Notes under the pieces: model-generated | What the model was told of the DNA's origin: nothing | Database searches by the model: none | Seen by the model: only the letters and a program-made list of their open reading frames with translations | Translations under genes and position numbers: made by a program | Part shown: one piece after another, positions 1-7,313 of the stretch | How the letters are laid out: each line of letters begins with the position of its first letter | Numbering within the stretch: the first letter of the stretch is position 1 | Source: Rhodobacteraceae bacterium Alg231-04 | GTDB taxonomy: Bacteria; Pseudomonadota; Alphaproteobacteria; Rhodobacterales; Rhodobacteraceae | DNA length: 64,000 nucleotides | NCBI GenBank assembly: GCA_900143635.1 | Contig: FREY01000004.1 | Coordinates: 124,001 to 188,000 of the forward strand | Direction of reading: 5' to 3'

Positions 1-98
1 TATTTCTCTTCCAGCATCCGGGCCTGTGTGCCCTTCCCGGCACCCGGAGGGCCAAGAAGGATCAGAACAGCGGGGGTGGTCAGAACAGCAGCGTCCAT
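1..98 (-). CDS. adk: Adenylate kinase, N-terminal fragment cut by the window edge
   Basis: Only the first 32 codons are present; the gene runs off the left end. After a short N-terminal extension it reads LILLGPPGAGKGTQARM, the adenylate kinase P-loop (residues 16-24). The enzyme interconverts ATP + AMP and 2 ADP in the cytoplasm. I chose the ATG at 98 because AAGGGG sits six bases upstream; an in-frame ATG at 104 is possible. It starts about 10 bases after the acs stop on the same strand, so the two are probably co-transcribed. Acs releases AMP, which Adk would recycle (inference). The extension before the P-loop is longer than in the classic ribosomal-operon Adk, so this may be a second copy. 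The rest of the protein cannot be checked here. Confidence 0.85.
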   Translation of the reverse strand, partial: MDAAVLTTPAVLILLGPPGAGKGTQARMLEEK

Positions 99-108
99 GG
101 TCATCCCC

Positions 109-2067
109 TTATTTACCGGCCCGATTGGCGATCAGATCGTCAACCACGGAAGGATCAGCCAGAGTGGAGGTATCACCAAGCGACCCATAGTCGTTTTCGG
201 CAATCTTGCGCAGGATACGGCGCATGATCTTGCCCGAGCGGGTCTTCGGCAGGCCCGGCGACCACTGGATCACATCCGGAGAGGCAATCGGGCCAATCTC
301 GGTGCGGACCCAGGTGCGCAGCTCTTTCAGCAGCTCGTCCGACGGTTCGCGGTCGTTCATCAGGGTGACGTAGCAGTAAATGCCCTGACCCTTGATCTCA
401 TGCGGGTAGCCGACCACGGCGGCCTCGGCCACGGCAGCATGTGCCACCAATGCGCTTTCGACCTCGGCAGTCCCCATACGGTGACCGGATACGTTGATCA
501 CATCATCGACACGGCCGGTGATCCAGTAGTCGCCGTCTTCGTCGCGTTTGCAGCCGTCACCGGTGAAGTAATAGCCCTTGTAATCAGAGAAGTAGGTTTT
601 CTGGAACCGCTCGTGATCACCCCAGATGGTGCGCATTTGACCGGGCCAGCTGTCCTTGATGCAGAGCACGCCTTCCACATCATTACCGTTGATCTCAACG
701 CCCGAGGCGGGGTCCAGAACCACTGGCTCGATGCCAAAGAAAGGCTTCATTGCAGAGCCGGGCTTCATTGCGTGGGCACCGGGCAGGGGGGTCATCAGGT
801 GACCACCGGTTTCGGTCTGCCACCAGGTGTCAACGATAGGGCATTTGCCTTTGCCGATAACGTCGTTGTACCAGTTCCAGGCTTCCGGGTTGATTGGCTC
901 ACCAACGGTGCCGAGGGTGCGCAGATCGCTGAGATCGCATTTCTCGACCCACTCATTGCCCTGACCCATCAGTGCGCGCAGCGCGGTGGGGGCGGTGTAG
1001 AACTGGTTGACTTTATGCTTTTCGCAAACCTGCCAGAAGCGCGAGGCATCCGGGTAGGTCGGTACGCCCTCAAACATGATGGTGGTGGCGCCATTGGCCA
1101 GCGGTCCATAGACGATATAGCTGTGGCCGGTGACCCAGCCCACATCCGCGGTACACCAGAACACATCGCCTTCGTGATAGTCGAAGGTGACCTCGTGGGT
1201 CATTGCGGCGTAGGTGATATAGCCGCCGGTGGTGTGCACAACGCCCTTGGGCTGACCGGTAGAGCCGGAGGTGTAGAGGATGAACAGCGGATCTTCGGCG
1301 TTCATCTCGGCCGGTGCGCAGTAATCGTCTGCTTCCAGCGCCATCTCGTTATAGTCGTAGTCGCGGCCATCGACCCATGTGGTCTGATCGCCGGTGCGCT
1401 TCACAACCAGACATTTGACGCTGTCCTTGGTGTGCAGCAGCGCGGCATCGGCGTTCGACTTCAGCGGTGTTTTGCGGCCACCACGGGGGGCGTGGTCGGC
1501 GGTGATTACCACCTTGGCGTCACAGCCGTTGATCCGGGCTGCCAGCGCGTCGGGGGAGAAGCCGGCAAACACGATGGAGTGGATGGCGCCGATGCGGGCA
1601 CAGGCCAGCATCGCATAAGCGGCTTCCGGGATCATCGGGAGGTAGATGACGACCCGGTCGCCTTTGCGCACGCCCATGCCTTCGAGGATATTGGCCATGC
1701 GGCAGGTACGGCGGTGCAGTTCAGCATAGGAAATATGCTGTGCTTCATCTTCCGGGCTGTCGGGCTCCCAGATGATGGCGGTCTGATCACCGCGCGTTTT
1801 CAGGTGGCGGTCAAGACAGTTGGCGGAGACATTCAATGTGCCGTCTGCGAACCAGTTGATCGAGACTTCGCCGAAGTTGTAATTGACGTCCTTCACTTGG
1901 GTGAAGGGTTTGATCCAATCGATGCGCTTGGCCTGCTCGGCCCAGAACCCGTCGGCATCTTCAATCGAGGCGGTATACATTGCGTCATATTTGGCGGCAT
2001 CCACATGGGCGCGTGCAATGGTTTCCTTGGACGGCGGATAGACCGCGGGTGCGGGTTGCGGTGTCAT
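109..2067 (-). CDS. acs: Acetyl-CoA synthetase (AMP-forming)
   Basis: This 652-residue protein has the usual Acs length. It activates acetate to acetyl-AMP and then acetyl-CoA, releasing AMP and PPi, in the cytoplasm. Visible signatures are the adenylate-forming P-loop [11 protein letters not shown] near residues 261-271, WWQTETGG near 410, and the C-terminal [11 protein letters not shown] segment. In the family, the lysine of that last segment makes the adenylate and is the target of regulatory acetylation. The start at 2067 is fixed by GGGAGG eight bases upstream; the open frame reaches 2115 but has no better start. It is followed by adk on the same strand and faces away from the TRAP transporter across about 510 bases. 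A protein acetyltransferase or deacetylase is not encoded nearby. Confidence 0.97.
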   Translation of the reverse strand: MTPQPAPAVYPPSKETIARAHVDAAKYDAMYTASIEDADGFWAEQAKRIDWIKPFTQVKDVNYNFGEVSINWFADGTLNVSANCLDRHLKTRGDQTAIIWEPDSPEDEAQHISYAELHRRTCRMANILEGMGVRKGDRVVIYLPMIPEAAYAMLACARIGAIHSIVFAGFSPDALAARINGCDAKVVITADHAPRGGRKTPLKSNADAALLHTKDSVKCLVVKRTGDQTTWVDGRDYDYNEMALEADDYCAPAEMNAEDPLFILYTSGSTGQPKGVVHTTGGYITYAAMTHEVTFDYHEGDVFWCTADVGWVTGHSYIVYGPLANGATTIMFEGVPTYPDASRFWQVCEKHKVNQFYTAPTALRALMGQGNEWVEKCDLSDLRTLGTVGEPINPEAWNWYNDVIGKGKCPIVDTWWQTETGGHLMTPLPGAHAMKPGSAMKPFFGIEPVVLDPASGVEINGNDVEGVLCIKDSWPGQMRTIWGDHERFQKTYFSDYKGYYFTGDGCKRDEDGDYWITGRVDDVINVSGHRMGTAEVESALVAHAAVAEAAVVGYPHEIKGQGIYCYVTLMNDREPSDELLKELRTWVRTEIGPIASPDVIQWSPGLPKTRSGKIMRRILRKIAENDYGSLGDTSTLADPSVVDDLIANRAGK

Positions 2068-2581
2068 GTAAATTCCTCCCAGTCGTTCAAATGGATTGAG
2101 ACAAGCAACCTTCACGCGGGGCTGGTGTCAAACCGTTTTCTTCCTCGCCTCTGATCATACGAGGGTTTGAAAATTTGTGAATAAGATGCGGGAAAATAAG
2201 GGTTTGCCTGTAAAATGATTTCTGCGGTTTTCATGATTTTGTAAATTGTTGACCGCTAACGCTTCAGTTTTCGGCGGGTTTTCCGCTGTTTCCTTGTAAA
2301 TCAACTTGGCAGCTCTGTGCGGATGCAGTCGTTTCAAGCGCTCTGACAGGGCATGAAAAGAGGTGTCTGAAGGTCAACTTCACTGCGACAAAATGTGCGC
2401 AGCCCCTGTGAAACAGGGCCATTGGCACCCATTTTGGTCCGCTTGTTGCAGATGCCATCACCAATCGGACGGGCCTGAGGTTGGGGTAGATTCTGTGCCG
2501 GGCAGGGGGTTGGCAGGTGCAGGTCTAGGCGCTAGCGTGACGCCCAAGCGTCTGAATAGAAGGCGCAACTCAGGGAGATTA
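2068..2581. other. Intergenic region between divergent acs and TRAP operon
   Basis: This 514-base stretch holds the 5' regions of two divergent units and no convincing gene. The acs-proximal half is AT-rich (2155-2310) and carries TGTAAA three times, at 2209-2214, 2240-2245 and 2295-2300. These could be operator half-sites for acs, but no regulator is encoded nearby and the motif is short. Two small open frames on the minus strand in 2155-2464 lack ribosome binding sites and look like chance. Confidence 0.6.
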
Positions 2582-3601
2582 ATGATGAATCATTTTGTAA
2601 AAGCAGCCGTTATGGCGGCGGCCGGTTTCGCACTGGCTGGTGAGGCAACCGCGACCGAGTGGAACGTGTCGGTCTGGGGTAAACGCCGCGCCTTCACGGA
2701 ACATGTCGAAAAGCTGGCCGAGCTGGTTAGCGCAAAGACCAATGGCGAGTTTACCCTCAATATCTCTTATGGCGGTCTCAGCAAGAACCGCGAAAACCTC
2801 GACGGGATTTCCATCGGTGCCTTTGAGATGGCGCAGTTCTGTGCCGGCTATCACCGCGACAAGAACCCGTCGATCACCGTGCTGGAGCTGCCGTTCCTGG
2901 GCGTGAACACGCTGGAGGAGGAGGTCGCTGTCAGCCACGCGGTCTATGGCCACCCGGCAGTGCAGGCGGATCTGGCGCGCTGGAATGCCAAGCTGCTGAT
3001 GACCTCGCCCATGCCACAGTACAATATCGTCGGCACCGGTGAGGCGCGCGATGAGCTGGCTGATTTCGAGGGTATGCGCGTGCGCGCCACCGGTGGCATC
3101 GGTCAAGCGTTCTCTGCCGTCGGCGCGGTGCCCACCTCAGTGACCGCGACCGAGGCTTATAATGCGATGGAATCCGGCGTGGTCGACACTGTTGCTTTTG
3201 CCCAGCACGCGCATCTGTCCTTTGGCACCATCAACCGGGCTGAATGGTGGACTGCAAACCTCAACCCCGGCACCGTGAATTGCCCGGTGGTGGTCAACAC
3301 CGATGCCTATGACATGCTGAGCGACGCCGAGCGTGACGCATTGGACAGCTCGGTCGATGAGGCGATCGCGCATTATCTGGAAAACTACGGCACTCTGCTG
3401 GCCAAATGGGACGGGCTGCTGGCCGAAAAAGGCGTGGAAAAGGTGACGATCTCGGATGATCAGCTGGCCCAGTTCCGCACCGTGGCCGCCGATCCGATCC
3501 GTGAAAAATGGATCGCAGACATGAGCGCGCAGGGCCTTCCGGCGCAGGAGCTCTATGATCTGGTGATGACCACATTGGACTCTGTGCGCGCGGGCAACTG
3601 A
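2582..3601 (+). CDS. TRAP transporter solute-binding protein (DctP family)
   Basis: A 339-residue periplasmic binding protein that captures a solute, usually an organic acid in this family, and delivers it to the TRAP permease. Residues 1-24 form a signal peptide ending near ATATEW. The body matches the DctP fold, with the conserved arginine segment MRVRATGGIGQ in the middle (the family's carboxylate-binding Arg) and an EAYNAMESGVVD segment after it. I used the ATG at 2582, five bases after GGGAG; an ATG three bases later is equally possible. The open frame extends back to 2363, but that part is not protein-like. The membrane subunits follow after a terminator-like hairpin. The substrate cannot be deduced and no regulator is adjacent. 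Confidence 0.93.
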   Translation: MMNHFVKAAVMAAAGFALAGEATATEWNVSVWGKRRAFTEHVEKLAELVSAKTNGEFTLNISYGGLSKNRENLDGISIGAFEMAQFCAGYHRDKNPSITVLELPFLGVNTLEEEVAVSHAVYGHPAVQADLARWNAKLLMTSPMPQYNIVGTGEARDELADFEGMRVRATGGIGQAFSAVGAVPTSVTATEAYNAMESGVVDTVAFAQHAHLSFGTINRAEWWTANLNPGTVNCPVVVNTDAYDMLSDAERDALDSSVDEAIAHYLENYGTLLAKWDGLLAEKGVEKVTISDDQLAQFRTVAADPIREKWIADMSAQGLPAQELYDLVMTTLDSVRAGN

Positions 3602-3618
3602 TCCGCAGAACCTGATAA

Positions 3619-3651
3619 GGGCCGGGGCGCAGATCCCGGCCCTTTTTCTTT
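3619..3651 (+). terminator. Intercistronic terminator between TRAP binding protein and permease genes
   Basis: GGGCCGGG (3619-3626) pairs with CCCGGCCC (3635-3642) and is followed by TTTTTCTTT. It lies 17 bases after the binding-protein stop and before the small permease gene on the same strand. Partial termination or mRNA protection here would make the binding protein more abundant than the membrane subunits, as is common for binding-protein operons (inference). Confidence 0.75.
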
Positions 3652-3675
3652 CACCGGACGTAGGGGAGCGGACGG

Positions 3676-4311
3676 ATGGCCGGAGCAACGGCAATTCTGG
3701 AAGACGGCAGCCTGGTCAGCCGTCTGGACCGGCAACTTTTGAAACTTGAACGCATTCTGGCCCTGATGAGCGGCCTGGCGGTCTTTGCGCTGATGCTGCT
3801 GGCAGTGGTGTCGGTTGGCGGGCGCAACGCCGCCAACGCGCCCCTGCCGGGCTATGTGGACTGGATCGAGCAGGCGATGCCGCTGATCGCGGTGATGGGC
3901 ATTGCCTATGTGCAGCGCGACGGCGGCCATATCCGCATGGATATCCTGATCTCGCGGCTGCACGGCCGCGCCTTGTGGCTGTTCGAGCTGATCTCGGTGC
4001 TGTTGATCCTTGTGCTGATGTTGGCGCTGGTCTGGGGCAGCTGGTCGCATTTCGGGCGCTCCTTTGATTTCAACGCACCGATGTGGAGCCGTGACAGCTC
4101 TATCGATATCGGGCTGCCGCTTTGGCCAGCGAAACTGCTGGTGCCGGTGGCCTTCAGCGTGTTGTGCCTGCGCCTTGTGTTGCAGGTCTGGGGCTATGGC
4201 CGCGCATTGGTGCTGGGGCTGGCGTCGCCTGCTGCGGTGCCGCTGGTGATGGATGCCGCTGCGCAGGCCGCCGCCGAGGCCGAGCAACTGAGCGGCGGCA
4301 ACGGGGCATAG
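3676..4311 (+). CDS. TRAP transporter small permease (DctQ family)
   Basis: This 211-residue inner-membrane protein has four hydrophobic segments, at about residues 28-50, 64-80, 98-122 and 148-168, as expected for DctQ. The family signature is visible as the GHIRMD segment near residue 83. The protein bridges the binding protein and the large permease. GGGGAG lies eight bases before the ATG. The C-terminus carries an Ala/Glu-rich tail (about residues 185-211) that is not part of the usual domain. The gene ends 10 bases before the large permease gene, so the two are surely co-transcribed. Confidence 0.92.
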   Translation: MAGATAILEDGSLVSRLDRQLLKLERILALMSGLAVFALMLLAVVSVGGRNAANAPLPGYVDWIEQAMPLIAVMGIAYVQRDGGHIRMDILISRLHGRALWLFELISVLLILVLMLALVWGSWSHFGRSFDFNAPMWSRDSSIDIGLPLWPAKLLVPVAFSVLCLRLVLQVWGYGRALVLGLASPAAVPLVMDAAAQAAAEAEQLSGGNGA

Positions 4312-4321
4312 GGGCAGAGAC

Positions 4322-5725
4322 ATGGAACCAATAGACATAGGCCTCTGGGTCACGGGTGGCATGCTGCTGATGGTGGTCTGCGGTATGCGGGTGGCCTTTG
4401 CCGCCGGGCTGGCGGGGCTGATCGGCCTTGTCTGGATCTTCTGGGCTAAGCAGGGCTACAACCCCGAACGGTTCGGCAAGGCGCTGACTGTTTCGGTGAA
4501 GGTTGCGGGGCAGGTGCCCCATTCCAAAGTTGCCAGTCAGGCGCTGAGCTTGATCCCGACTTTCATCCTTATCGGCTATCTCGCTTATTACGCCGGGCTG
4601 ACCAAGGCGATCTTTACCGCCGCAAAACGCTGGATCGCCTGGTTGCCGGGCGGGCTGGCGGTGGCCACGGTCTTTGCCACCGCGGGTTTTGCTGCCGTGT
4701 CCGGCGCATCGGTGGCGACCTCAGCGGTCTTTGCCCGGATCGCCATCCCCGAAATGCTGGAAGCAGGCTATAACAAGCGTTTTGCGGCAGGGGTTGTGGC
4801 GGCGGGTGGCACGCTGGCCTCGCTTATTCCGCCATCGGCCATTCTGGTGATCTATGCCATCATTGTTGAACAGGACGTGGGCAAGCTGCTCTTGGCGGGC
4901 TTTATTCCCGGTGCCTTTTCGGCGGTGATCTACGCTTTGCTGATCGTCGGTATTGCCGTGGTCTTCAAAACCGTTGGCCCGCCGGTCACTGGTTTCACCT
5001 GGCGCGAGCGGTTCGCGTCGCTACCACCTGCCATGCCCATCGTGCTGGTGGTTCTGATCATCATCTGTTTTGTCTACAACCCCTTTGGCGATCAGGCCTG
5101 GGGCACCCCGACCGAGGGCGGCGCAATTGGTGCTTTCATTGTCTTCCTTTACGCGCTGAAGGAAGGCATGCGCTGGCAGCAGTTCAAATCGGCCCTGCTG
5201 GAGACCGCCAAGCTGACGGTGATGATCTTTACCATCATCTGGGGCGTCTTGATCTATGTGCGCTTTCTGGGCTTTGCCGATCTGCCGGGCGCATTTTCGG
5301 ATTGGATCACCTCGCTCAACATGGCGCCGCTGACCATTCTGATCTGTATCCTGCTCGCCTATGCGGTCTTGGGCATGTTCATGGATGCCATCGGCATGCT
5401 GCTGCTGACCCTGCCGGTGGTCTACCCCGCCGTCATGGCCCTGAACGGCGGTGAGGCGGTCTCGGCGGCCGATAGCGCCTTTGGGATGAATGGCACCATG
5501 TGTGCGATCTGGTTTGGCATTCTGGTTGTGAAGATGGCCGAGTTCTGTCTGATCACGCCGCCCATCGGGCTGAACTGCTTTGTGGTGGCGGGCGTGCGCC
5601 CGGACCTCAGCGTGCAGGATGTGTTCCGCGGGGTGATGCCCTTCTTTCTGGCGGATGCTGTCACCATTGCCCTGCTGGTGGCCTTTCCGGGCATTGTGCT
5701 CTTCCTGCCGTCACTGGCGGGCTAG
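4322..5725 (+). CDS. TRAP transporter large permease (DctM family)
   Basis: A 467-residue polytopic membrane protein, the solute-translocating subunit of the sodium-driven TRAP transporter. Typical DctM stretches include the GASVATSAVFARIAIPEM region (about residues 130-150), the GGTLASLIPPSA region (about 162-175), and the C-terminal MAEFCLITPPIGLN motif (about 402-416). It is somewhat longer than the common 425-430 residues; the extra length is in the first cytoplasmic loop, which reads KQGYNPERFGKAL. It is the last gene of the transporter operon and is followed by a strong hairpin. Confidence 0.95.
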   Translation: MEPIDIGLWVTGGMLLMVVCGMRVAFAAGLAGLIGLVWIFWAKQGYNPERFGKALTVSVKVAGQVPHSKVASQALSLIPTFILIGYLAYYAGLTKAIFTAAKRWIAWLPGGLAVATVFATAGFAAVSGASVATSAVFARIAIPEMLEAGYNKRFAAGVVAAGGTLASLIPPSAILVIYAIIVEQDVGKLLLAGFIPGAFSAVIYALLIVGIAVVFKTVGPPVTGFTWRERFASLPPAMPIVLVVLIIICFVYNPFGDQAWGTPTEGGAIGAFIVFLYALKEGMRWQQFKSALLETAKLTVMIFTIIWGVLIYVRFLGFADLPGAFSDWITSLNMAPLTILICILLAYAVLGMFMDAIGMLLLTLPVVYPAVMALNGGEAVSAADSAFGMNGTMCAIWFGILVVKMAEFCLITPPIGLNCFVVAGVRPDLSVQDVFRGVMPFFLADAVTIALLVAFPGIVLFLPSLAG

Positions 5726-5739
5726 GCGGCCACAATAAT

Positions 5740-5769
5740 GAGACCCTGCCGCTGCTGCGGCGGGGTCTC
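5740..5769 (+). terminator. Strong hairpin after the TRAP operon
   Basis: GAGACCC-T-GCCGC (5740-5752) pairs with GCGGC-G-GGGTCTC (5757-5769) around a TGCT loop, a 13-pair stem with one T-G wobble. There is no T-tract after it, so it may stabilise the transcript end rather than act as a simple intrinsic terminator. Confidence 0.55.
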
Positions 5770-5918
5770 ACGTCGGGCTGGGGGACTGCGCGTCGGTACA
5801 TCACAGCTGTGACGCTTGTGCTGCCCGGATCACCTTGACCGTTTTATTTTCAAATCAATGCTTTAAGCCGTATTTTGAATTTTTTCTGCGGAAAGGGGCA
5901 AAAACCGCAAAAGTCCGC

Positions 5919-5948
5919 TTGACGATACCCGCGACCTAGGAATATTAC
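5919..5948 (+). promoter_or_regulatory. Probable promoter of the tRNA-Asp cluster
   Basis: TTGACG (5919-5924) and TATTAC (5943-5948) are separated by 18 bases and lie about 38 bases before the first tRNA. The stretch upstream is AT-rich, as for a strong stable-RNA promoter. This is read by eye from housekeeping-sigma consensus only. Confidence 0.5.
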
Positions 5949-5985
5949 ACCCCAACATTCAGCAGCGATGCTGGATGGGCAGCGG

Positions 5986-6062
5986 GCGGTTGTAGCTCAG
6001 TTGGTTAGAGTACCGGCCTGTCACGCCGGGGGTCGCGGGTTCGAGCCCCGTCAACCGCGCCA
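5986..6062 (+). tRNA. tRNA-Asp (anticodon GTC), copy 1
   Basis: The 77-base gene folds as a tRNA. The acceptor GCGGTTG pairs with CAACCGC, the discriminator is G, and CCA is encoded. The anticodon loop CTGTCAC puts GTC at 6020-6022, which reads Asp codons. The T-loop is GGTTCGAGCC. It differs from the other two copies in the D-arm (CAGTTGG against CAGCTGG). Confidence 0.97.
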
Positions 6063-6096
6063 TCGCTGCCTGATCTCCCCGGATAGAATGGGGCCT

Positions 6097-6109
6097 CTCC
6101 GGATGGGGA
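6097..6109. repeat. 13-base repeat in tRNA-Asp spacer, copy 1
   Basis: CTCCGGATGGGGA at 6097-6109 recurs exactly at 6255-6267. Each copy ends 20 bases before the next tRNA-Asp gene. This shows that the spacer was duplicated with the tRNA. Confidence 0.8.
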
Positions 6110-6129
6110 AGATGTCGAAGCGTCTTTGC

Positions 6130-6206
6130 GCGGTTGTAGCTCAGCTGGTTAGAGTACCGGCCTGTCACGCCGGGGGTCGCGGGTTCGAGCCCCGTCAACC
6201 GCGCCA
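6130..6206 (+). tRNA. tRNA-Asp (anticodon GTC), copy 2
   Basis: This 77-base tRNA with encoded CCA has the same fold and GTC anticodon as copy 1. It follows copy 1 after a 67-base spacer and is identical in sequence to copy 3 as far as I can compare by eye, including CAGCTGG in the D-arm. Confidence 0.97.
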
Positions 6207-6254
6207 CTTCGGATCATGCCCGCCCAGGGTGCTGTCACAGGCAAAACGGGACCG

Positions 6255-6267
6255 CTCCGGATGGGGA
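6255..6267. repeat. 13-base repeat in tRNA-Asp spacer, copy 2
   Basis: The second copy of CTCCGGATGGGGA lies at the same distance before the third tRNA-Asp gene as the first copy lies before the second gene. Confidence 0.8.
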
Positions 6268-6287
6268 GGCCGAAAGGTCAAGATTGC

Positions 6288-6364
6288 GCGGTTGTAGCTC
6301 AGCTGGTTAGAGTACCGGCCTGTCACGCCGGGGGTCGCGGGTTCGAGCCCCGTCAACCGCGCCA
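6288..6364 (+). tRNA. tRNA-Asp (anticodon GTC), copy 3
   Basis: The third tandem 77-base tRNA-Asp has anticodon GTC and encoded CCA, and is separated from copy 2 by 81 bases. No clear terminator follows. The next gene, on the other strand, ends 43 bases away. Confidence 0.97.
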
Positions 6365-6407
6365 CTTTCCTCTTCACATCGATGGCTATCCGCAGAGGCA
6401 CAGGGTG

Positions 6408-6791
6408 TCAGTCTGCTGGTGTGTCCTGACTGAAAGAGTTGCGCCAGCCGCTCCCGGCCCGCTCCCACAGCGAAGAAATGAACATGCAGGCAGGGCTATT
6501 TGCCTCTGGGCGCTTATACAGGGCGGTGTAGGTCAGCAGCACCGCATCCGGAGATATGATCCGCAGCAGGGCCTCGCTGAGGGAAAAGCTGGTGACAGTA
6601 GGTCCATCTTGCAATTGGTCACAGTGACCGGTCCTGTCAGAATACCCACTTGGGTAGACGCCGAGGAAATCGGCGGTCAGGAGCCTAGCATCAGCTGCCG
6701 GATCGCCATCGCAAAGCGCCTGCCAGACCTTTGTTTCCAAACTTAGGATTTCGGCCAAAAGCGGCCCCGATGTTTGTATCTTTTCATCCAT
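6408..6791 (-). CDS. NTF2-like (DUF4440-type) protein
   Basis: A 127-residue protein that looks like one SnoaL/NTF2-type domain. It has an N-terminal helix (residues 8-30, with LETKVWQALCDGD), a LTADFLGVYPSG strand segment, and later strands AVLLTYTALYKR and MFISSLWERAGSGWRNSFSQD. DUF4440 proteins are small alpha-beta barrels of mostly unknown function, some of them enzymes or binding proteins. There is no signal peptide or membrane segment. It stands alone between the tRNA cluster and a small hypothetical gene, both oddly unrelated. The start is supported only by an ATG and the fold, since the ribosome binding site is weak. Confidence 0.75.
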   Translation of the reverse strand: MDEKIQTSGPLLAEILSLETKVWQALCDGDPAADARLLTADFLGVYPSGYSDRTGHCDQLQDGPTVTSFSLSEALLRIISPDAVLLTYTALYKRPEANSPACMFISSLWERAGSGWRNSFSQDTPAD

Positions 6792-6907
6792 CTTCGCAGG
6801 GTGAAGCGCGGCAGAGGCTATTGCAAGTGCCGCGGCACCAACGCAGCAACCCGCACCGGATATTTTCCGGCGCGGGCTAGCTGCTTAGGTCTTGCGATTG
6901 GTCTGTA

Positions 6908-7129
6908 TTACGGCGCCGGCGGCACCGGTACGGCCTCATAGTCGTGGCGCCATGCGGTGAGTTCTTTGTCGATCCAGTCTTTGAGGCGGTCCATATCCGG
7001 CGTATCTGAGTCTTCCAGAAAGCGCAGCATGACGCGGGTGCCATGCTGGTAGCCGGCACGGTAGCTTTCTTCCGGGTCGCTTTGCACACCCTCAAACCCA
7101 AGCGGGCGTTTGTATTTGCTTTGTGCCAT
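6908..7129 (-). CDS. Small hypothetical protein
   Basis: This 73-residue ORF begins with MAQSKYKRPLGFEGVQ and is charged and soluble, with no membrane segment. GGAGAG lies six bases before the ATG at 7129, which argues for real translation. The second half (VMLRFLEDSDTPDMDRLKDWIDKELTAW, given here only as a predicted amphipathic helical stretch) suggests a helical protein ending in a Pro-rich tail. I do not recognise the family. An overlapping ORF in another frame (6877-7191) is less protein-like and was rejected. Confidence 0.6.
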   Translation of the reverse strand: MAQSKYKRPLGFEGVQSDPEESYRAGYQHGTRVMLRFLEDSDTPDMDRLKDWIDKELTAWRHDYEAVPVPPAP

Positions 7130-7229
7130 GTCGTCTCTCCAATCACTAAGCGGCGCGTTTGCAGGCAGTATCGGGGATTTGATCTAAGCAAATCTTAATG
7201 CCGACCGAGGTCGATTTTTTTTACCGGTG

Positions 7230-7256
7230 AAAAAAAGGCAGCCTCGAAAGGCTGCC
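7230..7256 (-). terminator. Terminator of the M20 dipeptidase gene
   Basis: Read on the minus strand, GGCAGCCT and AGGCTGCC (stem 7237-7256, TTCG loop) are followed by seven T (7230-7236). It lies 58 bases beyond the dipeptidase stop. Confidence 0.85.
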
Positions 7257-7313
7257 TGATGACGTAGGTTTTAGGGGCGAGCACCGCTGAGAAGGCGCGG
7301 TGCGGCGCAGGGG

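Noticed and set aside
28-2154. 708-codon plus-strand frame opposite acs
   Set aside because: It is the antisense shadow of acs; acs has the ribosome binding site and all family motifs.
2155-2464. Two small minus-strand frames in the acs-TRAP gap
   Set aside because: No ribosome binding sites and AT-rich promoter-like sequence.
5959-6401. Small frames over the tRNA-Asp genes encoding GLEPATPGVTGRYSNQ-type peptides
   Set aside because: They are translations of tRNA sequence, a classic false ORF.
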